Part shown: piece after piece, positions 55,006-62,938 of the stretch
Numbering within the stretch: position 1 is the stretch's first letter
How the letters are laid out: each line of letters opens with the position of its first letter
NCBI GenBank assembly: GCA_052161605.1
Contig: CP197409.1
Source: JBKCUI01 sp052161605
Lineage (GTDB): Bacteria; Planctomycetota; Planctomycetia; Pirellulales; Pirellulaceae
DNA length: 64,000 nt
Strand: one strand, 5' to 3'
Notes under the pieces: generated by a model
Told to the model about the DNA's origin: nothing
What the model saw: the letters and a program-made list of their open reading frames with translations, nothing else
Databases searched by the model: none
Translations under genes and position numbers: made by a program

Positions 55006-58000
55006 TTGCTCGACAGCATCATTCGTTTCTCATTACATAACCGGGCCATCGTTGCGATTGCATCACTGCTCGTAATGCTGGTCGGAGCATCGTTGCTTCG
55101 AACCATGCCTGTCGATGTGTTTCCTGACCTTAATCGTCCCACGGTGACGATTATGACCGAAGCACCGGGCCTGGCTCCGGAAGAAGTCGAAGTGCTCGTG
55201 ACGCGACCGATCGAACTACTCTTAAACGGAGCTACCGGAGTCAAACGCGTTCGATCGTCATCGGCCATTGGTCTTTCGATCATTTGGGTTGAGTTTGACT
55301 GGGGAACCGACATCTTCATTGATCGACAGATCGTGAATGAGAAGTTGCAGCTAGCTCAATCAAAACTGCCGGCGGGTACCAACCCGACGCTCGCTCCTAT
55401 TTCATCCATCATGGGTGAAATCATGTTGCTCGCGCTTCGTAGCGATATTGAACCGAGCTCGAAGTTAGAGGCGGACGCGAAAGCGATGGAGCTGCGCACG
55501 CTGGGCGAGTTCACGGTGCGCAATCGACTCCTTGCCGTTGAAGGCGTATCGCAGGTTTCCGTGATGGGCGGAATTCTTAAGCAGTATCAAGTCCTCACCT
55601 CCCCGTCGAGGCTGGCGGCTCGCAATGTAACCCTTGCACAGCTAACGGACGCCACCGCAAAAGCCAATGTGCTTGCGGGTGGTGGTGTGATGGATCGCGG
55701 CGAGAAAGAATCGCTACTTCGTATCCAAGGCCAGTCGCTAACTCTCGATGAGGTCGCCGCGACTCCGATCCTTTGGCGTGAGCAAGTACCCATACGAATC
55801 GGCGATGTGGCCGATGTCAAACTGGGCGGACCGATTAAGCGCGGCGACGCTTCTGCGGTCGTGAAGATTGAGCCAGATGTGAATTTCGCCGTCGATCGAG
55901 CTGCGGAGTATGCGCAGATGAAGGATGAAGCACATCTTTCATCTAGCGACCACGTTCTCCCCGGGCAACTACATACCGGACCCTACCGCGAGCTGAGAGG
56001 CGGTATGGCGGTAATGCTTACCGTGCAAAAGCAGCCCGACGCGGACACGATTAAGCTTGACCGAAGAATAAACGATGTGTTGGCTTCGGTTCAGCGTGAG
56101 TTGCCAGCGGATGTAAAGATTGAATCCGAAATTTTTCGCCAGAGCCACTTCATTGAAGCGGCGGTTGACAACGTCAGTGAAGCAGTACGCGACGGCGCTA
56201 TCTGGGTAATCGTGATTCTGTTTCTTTTGATGGGCAACTTTCGTACAAGCATCAGCTCATTGTCATCCATGCCGCTGTCAATATTGCTTACCGTCATCGT
56301 CTTTTACCTGTTCGGTATCACCATAAACACGATGACACTGGGCGGGATCGCGGTTGCCATCGGCGACTTGGTCGACGATTCGATCGTTGACGTTGAAAAC
56401 ATTTATCGTCGACTTCGCGAAAACAAACAGTTGCCAACTGAGGCTCAGAAGCCGGCCCTGGATGTTATCTTCTCAGCATCGAGCGAGATTCGGAACTCGA
56501 TTGTCTACGCAACTCTCATCGTCGTGTTGGTTGTGTTGCCGCTATTCATGATGTCCGGAATCGAGGGGCGATTGTTCGCACCGCTGGGTATTGCCTACAT
56601 CGTCGCATTGCTGTGTTCGTTGGTGGTCGCCTTATCCTTTACACCTGTACTGGCCAGTGTATTGCTGCCTCGCGCGCCATTCTTAGCCGACAGACGCGAA
56701 CCTTTAATCATGCGTTGGTTGAAGCGCTGGGACGAACGATTGCTGCGATGGACGCTTGGTCGTCCAAGGACCGTCCTCGCTGGGGTGAGCGTATTAGTGC
56801 TGCTCAGTTGCAGCACCCTTCCTTGGATGGGCGGTGAGTTCTTGCCTCCATTCAATGAAGGAACAGCGACAATCAATTTACGACTTGAACCAGGAACTTC
56901 CCTAGGCGAGAGCCAGAGAATTGCTGGCCGCGTTGAAGATATCCTACTTGAAGTGCCAGAGGTTCTATCGGTTGCCCGCCGCACCGGACGCGCCGAACTG
57001 GATGAGCATGCAGAAGGTGTGAACAACACGGAATTCGAAGTGCGATTCGCTCAACATAAGATTGAGAAATTGGGATGGCACAATGCTGTACTACGAGCAA
57101 TTCCGATCGCGCATCTTTGGAGCTTTGAATACCAGGGGCGAGCGCAGGAGTCGGTGATTGCGGACCTGCGCGATCGGATTTCAAGCATTCCGGGTGCGGC
57201 CGTCAACATCGGCCAGCCGATCTCCCATCGTTTAGATCACATGATGTCCGGCATTCGGGCTCAGATCGCAGTAAAGGTGTTTGGCAATGATCTGCGTGAG
57301 CTTCGCACAGCGGCATACGATATCCAGGCTCGGATGCAAGAGATTGACGGGGTCGTCGACCTCCAGATTGAGCCACAGATTGAGATTTCGCAACTGCAGA
57401 TGCGAGTCAAGCGTGACGAGGCCTCACGATACGGTCTTACACCGGGTGACGTGGCGGAAGTGTTGGAGACGGCCTTCAAGGGCAGAATTGTTTCTCAGGT
57501 CATCGAAGAGGATAAGTACTTCGGCTTAGTGGTCTGGTATGACGAGGAGGCGCGCAGAGACCCAAACGTCATAGAAGAAACCATTCTTGAGACACCTTCG
57601 GGAGCGAAGGTCGCACTTTCACAAGTTGCCGAAATCTTGGATACGACCGGCCCTAATGTGCTCAATCGTGAACACGTTCAACGCCGAGTTGCCGTTTTCT
57701 GCAATGTCCAGGGGCGAGACTTGGCAAGTGTCGTACGCGATATCAAACTAGCACTCCAGCCGGTTGAGCAGTCTCTTCATGAGCTGCCAGGTGAGTATTA
57801 TCTCGACTACAGTGGACAATTTGAAGCACAGCAGCAAGCCACATACAGATTATGGGGATTTGCGTTGCTGAGTATCGTCGGCGTCTACCTGCTGCTGATG
57901 AAAGCCCTCGGCTCGCAGCGTTCTGCACTCCAGGTGATTGTAAACGTGCCATTGGCAGCGCTAGGCGCGATCGTTGCGCTCCTGATTGTGAATAGACCTG

Positions 58001-58440
58001 AAGCTTCTGAGTTTGTGGGCCAAGCTTGGTATCTCTGGCCAGGTATTTGGATTCAGGCGACCCACTTATCTTTGGCGCACTGGGTTGGATTCATCACGCT
58101 CATAGGCATTGTTAGTCGCAACGGCATTATGATGATCTCGCATTATCAACACTTGATGGAAGTTGATGGAATGCCATTTGGAAAGGAAATGATCATTCGC
58201 GGCAGCCTTGAACGCCTCGCGCCCGTAATGATGACAGCCATGACCAGCTTTGTAGGACTGCTTCCTTTGTTGTTTGGGTACGGCGAACCTGGCAAGGAGA
58301 TCCTTTATCCGCTTTCCATTGTGTTGTTTGGCGGCATGATTGCATCAACCGTTCTAGACCAAATCGTTACTCCTGCACTTTTTTACCTTTTTGGCTCTGG
58401 GCTACCCATGTCGGACCAAGCGAGTTCACCGAATGTTTAA
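55006..58440 (+). CDS. cusA: CusA-type heavy-metal RND efflux pump
   Basis: Inner-membrane RND transporter of the heavy-metal efflux group, 1144 aa. The start is a TTG at 55006 with GAGG eight bases before it and the family start LDSIIRFSLHNRAIV. Typical segments are the first membrane helix, the porter domain, and the proton-relay region GGIAVAIGDLVDDSIVDVENI (about 445-465) with the acidic residues required for transport. Later helices include GFITLIGIVSRNGIMMI and the C-terminal helix. It likely exports Cu(I), Ag(I) or a related cation using the doubled adaptor. The metal is inferred from context. Confidence 0.92.
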   Translation: MLDSIIRFSLHNRAIVAIASLLVMLVGASLLRTMPVDVFPDLNRPTVTIMTEAPGLAPEEVEVLVTRPIELLLNGATGVKRVRSSSAIGLSIIWVEFDWGTDIFIDRQIVNEKLQLAQSKLPAGTNPTLAPISSIMGEIMLLALRSDIEPSSKLEADAKAMELRTLGEFTVRNRLLAVEGVSQVSVMGGILKQYQVLTSPSRLAARNVTLAQLTDATAKANVLAGGGVMDRGEKESLLRIQGQSLTLDEVAATPILWREQVPIRIGDVADVKLGGPIKRGDASAVVKIEPDVNFAVDRAAEYAQMKDEAHLSSSDHVLPGQLHTGPYRELRGGMAVMLTVQKQPDADTIKLDRRINDVLASVQRELPADVKIESEIFRQSHFIEAAVDNVSEAVRDGAIWVIVILFLLMGNFRTSISSLSSMPLSILLTVIVFYLFGITINTMTLGGIAVAIGDLVDDSIVDVENIYRRLRENKQLPTEAQKPALDVIFSASSEIRNSIVYATLIVVLVVLPLFMMSGIEGRLFAPLGIAYIVALLCSLVVALSFTPVLASVLLPRAPFLADRREPLIMRWLKRWDERLLRWTLGRPRTVLAGVSVLVLLSCSTLPWMGGEFLPPFNEGTATINLRLEPGTSLGESQRIAGRVEDILLEVPEVLSVARRTGRAELDEHAEGVNNTEFEVRFAQHKIEKLGWHNAVLRAIPIAHLWSFEYQGRAQESVIADLRDRISSIPGAAVNIGQPISHRLDHMMSGIRAQIAVKVFGNDLRELRTAAYDIQARMQEIDGVVDLQIEPQIEISQLQMRVKRDEASRYGLTPGDVAEVLETAFKGRIVSQVIEEDKYFGLVVWYDEEARRDPNVIEETILETPSGAKVALSQVAEILDTTGPNVLNREHVQRRVAVFCNVQGRDLASVVRDIKLALQPVEQSLHELPGEYYLDYSGQFEAQQQATYRLWGFALLSIVGVYLLLMKALGSQRSALQVIVNVPLAALGAIVALLIVNRPEASEFVGQAWYLWPGIWIQATHLSLAHWVGFITLIGIVSRNGIMMISHYQHLMEVDGMPFGKEMIIRGSLERLAPVMMTAMTSFVGLLPLLFGYGEPGKEILYPLSIVLFGGMIASTVLDQIVTPALFYLFGSGLPMSDQASSPNV

Positions 58441-59533
58441 GACTACTTTGGCAGCTTTTCTGATATTGCTTCCCGCGTTCGTCTCTGCTTCCGAACCCTT
58501 CACCATCATCTCGGGGAGCGGCGAGAAATCACCGAAACAACCGCAAGCTAGTGTTGATTCGCTGGGTGTCGCCCATGTTACATTCGGCGTTGGAGACGAC
58601 GTTTATTACTGCCGAGTTGGAGCTGATGAAAAGCCCTCACCACTCGTTGCCTTTCAGGTACCTAACATGTCGCTTGGAATGCGAAGAGGTCCTCGGATTG
58701 CTCATGCCGGCGATGCTATTGTCATCACTGCGATTGGAGGTCCGCAGGGCAAAGGTGCTGATGGAGACGTTTTGGCGTACCGCTCACTGGACAGCGGAAA
58801 GAGCTGGCTTGGCCCAGTGAAGGTCAACGACATTGAGGCCTCGGCGCGGGAGGGCCTGCACGCAATGACCGCCAGTGACGATGGAACATTGTGGTGCGTT
58901 TGGCTTGACCTTCGTGCGAAGCGGACTCAGCTCTTCGCATCTAAATCGATCGATCAAGGGGCCAGTTGGAGCAAGAATCAGTTGGTCTACCAATCTCCCG
59001 ATGGAAGTATTTGTGAGTGCTGCCATCCATCGGTTGTAGCGGACGAGAGTTCAGTACACGTTCTCTTTCGCAATTCGCTTAAAGGAAAGCGCGACATGTA
59101 TCTCGCATCTTCAGAAGATCGCGGAGACACCTTCGGTTCCGTAGTGCGCCTTGGTGAAAGTAGTTGGCAACTCAATGCTTGCCCAATGGATGGAGGCATG
59201 TTGGCGATGGATAAGAACAATAAAATTACTACAGTGTGGCGACGTGACCGCACGCTTTTACTTGCGAGTCCGAGAAGTGGTCTAGAAACTATTCTCGGCA
59301 CAGGTGAACAACCGTGGGTCGCGAGCGATGGTGACAGTCTTTTTGAAGTGTGGACCAGCAAGCGTGACGGCGACCTTTTGATGAGGAGCACTGGCAGCAC
59401 CCGCAGCGAACAAATGGCGACAAATGCCAGCTTTCCGATTGTCGTGGCAAGCAACGCGTCAGAGGCAGTATACGTCTTATGGGAGCAGCGATCTGGTGAC
59501 ACCACCACGCTTCTAGGCCGGAAGATCCAGTAG
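58433..59533 (+). CDS. Exported BNR/sialidase-like beta-propeller protein
   Basis: Last gene of the efflux operon; its ATG overlaps the pump's stop by eight bases. A 366-residue exported protein: signal peptide residues 1-19 (LAAFLILLPAFVSA). BNR-type repeats typical of a six-bladed propeller are visible as SLDSGKSWLGP, SIDQGASWSKNQ and SSEDRGDTFGSV. Near 200, GSICECCHPSVV has a CxCC-His motif that could bind metal. Sialidase activity is doubtful because the conserved Arg triad and Asp are not evident. It may bind metal or a partner in the envelope. Confidence 0.78.
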   Translation: MFKTTLAAFLILLPAFVSASEPFTIISGSGEKSPKQPQASVDSLGVAHVTFGVGDDVYYCRVGADEKPSPLVAFQVPNMSLGMRRGPRIAHAGDAIVITAIGGPQGKGADGDVLAYRSLDSGKSWLGPVKVNDIEASAREGLHAMTASDDGTLWCVWLDLRAKRTQLFASKSIDQGASWSKNQLVYQSPDGSICECCHPSVVADESSVHVLFRNSLKGKRDMYLASSEDRGDTFGSVVRLGESSWQLNACPMDGGMLAMDKNNKITTVWRRDRTLLLASPRSGLETILGTGEQPWVASDGDSLFEVWTSKRDGDLLMRSTGSTRSEQMATNASFPIVVASNASEAVYVLWEQRSGDTTTLLGRKIQ

Positions 59534-59842
59534 GTGAGACTTCAGTCTCGCCATGGGAACCTAGCCTTTTGCGAAGAGGACTGTTAATGATATTGCTTGA
59601 CTTCATTAATTTTTTTGTGCCTATTCTGCTTCGCATTTCAGCACCAAGTTGCGAATATTCTCCCGGGGTAATGAGACGCGCATCGGCTGTTTTGCATAGA
59701 TAGATCTGGGAGGGACGCTATTTCGGCTCCCTCCAAGGTCTTTCCGTGGAGCACAATCATCGACGCTTACTCTCTCGAATCTCGTCCCTACGAGGACGAT
59801 CTGCCGTGCGATGCTGCATCAGTTCGTCGCCGGTCCATTGCC
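59534..59842. other. Boundary between metal operon and mobile cassette
   Basis: AT-rich at its left end, then a coding-like stretch from 59678 to 59842 that reads into the following small ORF without an ATG. I see no palindromic attachment site or RNA gene. Confidence 0.45.
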
Positions 59843-60067
59843 GTGATCCTTCTCCGAGGCATTCGTCGTTTCATCGCCGCCGATCGCGAATTGAATGACG
59901 ATCAGAGCCCGATTTCAGCGCAGTTCGAACCTGTTTTGGGCATTCTCGAAGACTCTTTACCCGAGCCGCTTGATTTCGTTTCCGACACACCCCTCTCTGT
60001 GTCCGACGTCTCCGAAACACCGGGTTTTGGAGGCGATCGAAACATTCAAGAAGGAGGTAAATCGTGA
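59843..60067 (+). CDS. Small hypothetical protein of the recombinase cassette
   Basis: A 74-residue frame starting at a GTG with no clear Shine-Dalgarno. The same frame is open back to 59678 and keeps a sensible composition (KVFPWSTIIDAYSLES), so the true start may be upstream without an ATG, or the gene has lost its start. Its stop overlaps the GTG of the next gene by four bases, which supports it as a real cassette gene. No domain recognised. Confidence 0.45.
   Translation: MILLRGIRRFIAADRELNDDQSPISAQFEPVLGILEDSLPEPLDFVSDTPLSVSDVSETPGFGGDRNIQEGGKS
60051..60058 (+). promoter_or_regulatory. Strong Shine-Dalgarno deciding a GTG start
   Basis: AAGGAGGT is a full match to the anti-Shine-Dalgarno core, five bases before the GTG at 60064. 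It makes that GTG the convincing start of the small ORF that follows. Confidence 0.75.
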
Positions 60068-60264
60068 GCAACGAAGCGAGAAACCGGGACATCGCGGCTC
60101 TGCTGGCCAGAGGTGTCATTCGGGTCAAGAAGCAACCACTAGTGGCGAAGGCGATCAGGTCGCAAATGCCAGCGAAGCATGACGTCAACAACATATCGCG
60201 AAATTCAGTAAACAACGATTCGCAGGTTTCACAGAGCCAATCGAGAGACGGAGGTGATCAATGA
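60064..60264 (+). CDS. Small basic hypothetical protein of the recombinase cassette
   Basis: A 66-residue protein starting at a GTG with a perfect AAGGAGGT before it. It is polar and basic, with IRVKKQPLVAKAIRSQ in the middle and a Ser/Asn-rich C-terminus. No known domain. It overlaps the upstream frame (GTGA) and the downstream DUF2924 gene (ATGA) by four bases, so the set is tightly coupled. Function unknown; small accessory proteins of this kind precede DUF2924 genes. Confidence 0.65.
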   Translation: MSNEARNRDIAALLARGVIRVKKQPLVAKAIRSQMPAKHDVNNISRNSVNNDSQVSQSQSRDGGDQ

Positions 60265-60749
60265 GCCCACACGTCACCATCGAGATCGCAGAGTTGCAGA
60301 ACAAAACGGTCAATCAACTGGTCCAACGCTACGAGCAGGTTTTCAACGAAGAATGCCGGAGCCGTAACAAGCAGTACCTGATCCGGCGCATCGCTTGGCG
60401 ACTGCAAGCCAACGAGGAAGGTGGGCTCTCTCGAGCAGCTCTCAAGAAAGCGGCAGAGCTGGCTGAGGATGCGGAGACGCGAGTGACTGCGCCGCGCAAA
60501 ACCACCTCCGAAGGCGTGAAGTTGGTCGTGCCAGAACCGACTGCGTTTGTGGACTGGGACCCGCGATTGCCACCACCGGGCAACATCATCGAGCGGCAAT
60601 ACAAAGGCAAGATGATTCGGGTGATCGTCCTACAAGACGGTTTTGAATACGAAGGCCAACGCTACAAATCGCTGACGGCGATCGCGAAAGAAGTCAGTGG
60701 TTCTCACTGCAACGGATTTTTGTTCTTTCGACTTGGGAGGAAAGCATGA
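60261..60749 (+). CDS. DUF2924 domain-containing protein
   Basis: A 162-residue protein of the DUF2924 family, which is typically found directly upstream of large serine recombinases. Recognised features are the N-terminal helical part (RIAWRLQANEEGGLS), then the LPPPGNIIERQYKGKMIRV segment and the C-terminal Y-x-SLTAIAKEVSGSHCNGF motif. The latter resembles a DNA-binding region. The start ATG overlaps the previous stop (ATGA) and is preceded by GGAGGTG. The recombinase gene begins four bases before its end. Exact role is not established. Confidence 0.88.
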   Translation: MSPHVTIEIAELQNKTVNQLVQRYEQVFNEECRSRNKQYLIRRIAWRLQANEEGGLSRAALKKAAELAEDAETRVTAPRKTTSEGVKLVVPEPTAFVDWDPRLPPPGNIIERQYKGKMIRVIVLQDGFEYEGQRYKSLTAIAKEVSGSHCNGFLFFRLGRKA

Positions 60750-62302
60750 GTACCAAACCAACACCACGTCCCAGAACGATCCGCTGTGCGATCTACACTC
60801 GCAAGTCGACTGAAGAAGGACTCGATCAACAGTACAATTCGCTCGATTCGCAACGCGACGCTGGTGAGGCCTACATTCGAAGCCAAGCCAATGAGGGTTG
60901 GGAGCTCGTACCCGATCGCTACGACGACGGAGGCTTCTCCGGTGGCAACATCGAGCGCCCGGCGCTGAAGCGGTTGATGGAAGACATCCAAGCCGGCAAG
61001 ATCGATTGCGTGGTCGTCTACAAGGTCGATCGACTCAGCCGCTCGCTTCTCGACTTTGCCCGCGTAATGGAGACGTTCGACAAGTTCAGTGTCTCCTTCG
61101 TATCGGTAACTCAGCACTTCAACACCACGCATTCGATGGGTCGGCTAACGCTGAACATCCTGCTTTCGTTCGCGCAATTCGAACGCGAGATTATCGGCGA
61201 ACGCATCCGCGACAAGCTAGCCGCCCAATGCCGGCGCGGACAATGGACTGGTGGTTATCCGGTTCTGGGCTACGACGTCGATCGGAGCGAACGAACACCG
61301 AAGCTGGTAATAAATCCTGAGGAAGCCACCAAGGTCCGTCGTATCTTCTCGCTCTACCTCGAAATGAAGAACCTTCTCCCGGTGGTAAACGAACTCGACG
61401 AACGTGGTTGGACCAACAAGCTTTGGCACTCAAAGAAAGGACTGCCAAAGGGTGGCCGTGCCTTCGACAAGAGCAGTCTGCATGCGCTTCTGACCAACCC
61501 CATCTACTGCGGAAAGATCAAGCACAAGACCGATCTTTACCAGGGACAACACCAAGCAATCGTCGATCAGGAAATCTTCGATCGCGTTCAAGCACAGTTG
61601 CGTGAGAATGGCTTCAACCGTGGCAATCGCCTACCAAGCAAACATGGTGGCCTGCTGAAGGGACTGATCCGCTGTCCCAACTGTGATGTTGCGATGGTTC
61701 ACAACATGACGAAGCGAAACTCGATCGTCTACCGCTATTACACATGCGTCCGAGCGATCAAACGCGGTCGACAATCGTGCAAGCATCCGTCGCTGCCAGC
61801 GGGTGAAATCGAAGCTGCGGTCGTTGATCAAGTTCGAGACATTTCCCGAGACGCGGGGCTCCGAGACGAGATTATTCGCCAAGCGATGGTGGCTACACAG
61901 CAAGGCAGAAAAGAAATTGAGGCACACCAGATTCAGCTTGGACGGCAGCTCGCGCGGGATCACGGCGAGATCAGGCAACTCGCGCTCGACGAACGACCCG
62001 GCGGCCAGGTATCGCATCGCATTGCCGACATTCAAGAGCGAATCGAGAAGGCTGAGCTTGAACTTGCCAAAGTGAATCGACAACTCGTCGACTTGGAAAA
62101 GCATGAAATGTCCACTCAGGAAATCGAAGATGCCCTAATTGACTTCGATCGCGTCTGGGACGCACTGACGACTCGCGAGCAATCCCAACTGTTAGCGCTG
62201 CTTGTCTCGACGGTCGAGTTCGATCAAAGCGATTGCACGATCGCGATTACATTCCACGCCAGCGGCATCGAGACGCTGGAACAACAATCACAGGAGGTTT
62301 GA
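60746..62302 (+). CDS. Large serine recombinase
   Basis: Site-specific recombinase of the resolvase/invertase family with a long C-terminus, 518 aa. The N-terminal catalytic domain has IYTRKSTEEG with the nucleophilic Ser, DDGGFSGGNIERPAL and VVYKVDRLSRSLLDF. The recombinase domain (GYDVDR to about 300) and a zinc ribbon (IRCPNCDVAMV, then YTCVRAIKRGRQSCKH; about 305-350) follow. A coiled-coil lies near 420-460. Such enzymes insert or excise elements at att sites. It overlaps the DUF2924 gene by four bases, and the following gene overlaps it by one base (TGATG). Confidence 0.93.
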   Translation: MSTKPTPRPRTIRCAIYTRKSTEEGLDQQYNSLDSQRDAGEAYIRSQANEGWELVPDRYDDGGFSGGNIERPALKRLMEDIQAGKIDCVVVYKVDRLSRSLLDFARVMETFDKFSVSFVSVTQHFNTTHSMGRLTLNILLSFAQFEREIIGERIRDKLAAQCRRGQWTGGYPVLGYDVDRSERTPKLVINPEEATKVRRIFSLYLEMKNLLPVVNELDERGWTNKLWHSKKGLPKGGRAFDKSSLHALLTNPIYCGKIKHKTDLYQGQHQAIVDQEIFDRVQAQLRENGFNRGNRLPSKHGGLLKGLIRCPNCDVAMVHNMTKRNSIVYRYYTCVRAIKRGRQSCKHPSLPAGEIEAAVVDQVRDISRDAGLRDEIIRQAMVATQQGRKEIEAHQIQLGRQLARDHGEIRQLALDERPGGQVSHRIADIQERIEKAELELAKVNRQLVDLEKHEMSTQEIEDALIDFDRVWDALTTREQSQLLALLVSTVEFDQSDCTIAITFHASGIETLEQQSQEV

Positions 62303-62748
62303 TGGTCACCGTAAAACGCAAACTCAACGTCAGCATCGCTTCGCGAGGCCGCATCGCGATTCGTCCACATGATCCCAACGCGGAAACACCACGACCAAGG
62401 CCATCGAGCAAGTTACCTCGTATCACCAGGCTGATGGCCCTGGCTATCCGGTTCAATGAGATGATTCGAACTGGGGAGGCATCGGACATGATCGAGCTAG
62501 CTCGGCTTGGACACGTTACCCAGCCGCGTATGAGCCAGATAATGGCCCTCAACCAGCTCGCCCCCGACATCCAGGAAGCCCTACTCAACCTGCCGGCCAC
62601 CAAAGGCAAGCCCGAGATCCATGAGAAGCGACTGCGTCCGATCGCTGCCATGCTCCGCTGGGAAGACCAACGGGGGGCGTGGAAGCGAATTTGCGACGAA
62701 GTTGGGCTCGCAATGGACGCTCTGGCAGAGTCTGCGGATCGATTCTGA
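62302..62748 (+). CDS. Helix-turn-helix protein of the recombinase cassette
   Basis: A 148-residue protein with a basic N-terminus and a central helix-turn-helix-like segment, ARLGHVTQPRMSQIMALNQL, followed by APDIQEALLNLP. This motif is regularly found in the gene after DUF2924-recombinase pairs. It is likely a DNA-binding regulator or recombination directionality-type helper; which one cannot be told. The ATG overlaps the recombinase stop (TGATG), with GGAGG before it. The frame is open upstream to 62233 inside the recombinase gene, which I reject. Confidence 0.75.
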   Translation: MVTVKRKLNVSIASRGRIAIRPHDPNAETPRPRPSSKLPRITRLMALAIRFNEMIRTGEASDMIELARLGHVTQPRMSQIMALNQLAPDIQEALLNLPATKGKPEIHEKRLRPIAAMLRWEDQRGAWKRICDEVGLAMDALAESADRF

Positions 62749-62808
62749 AAAATTCTTTAGTCGGTTTTTTCCGGTAAAAAATGCACTTTTCCCAAATTTC
62801 GCATCCGG

Positions 62809-62829
62809 CTGTGACCAAACGTGTCACAG
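62809..62829 (+). promoter_or_regulatory. Inverted repeat CTGTGAC-N7-GTCACAG
   Basis: CTGTGAC and GTCACAG are perfect inverted repeats with a seven-base centre (CAAACGT). The inner 17 bases are nearly identical to 18161-18177. It lies between the HTH gene and the next ORF, where an operator or attachment site would fit. Confidence 0.4.
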
Positions 62830-62938
62830 GGGTGCAGTTCAATACTCCCATTACATTAACTAAAGCTAGCAATTTGGAGACGCTGGTCTTTTCGAGCCCC
62901 AAGGATGCGTTTCAACATGAGTGGAAGAGTGATCGCCT

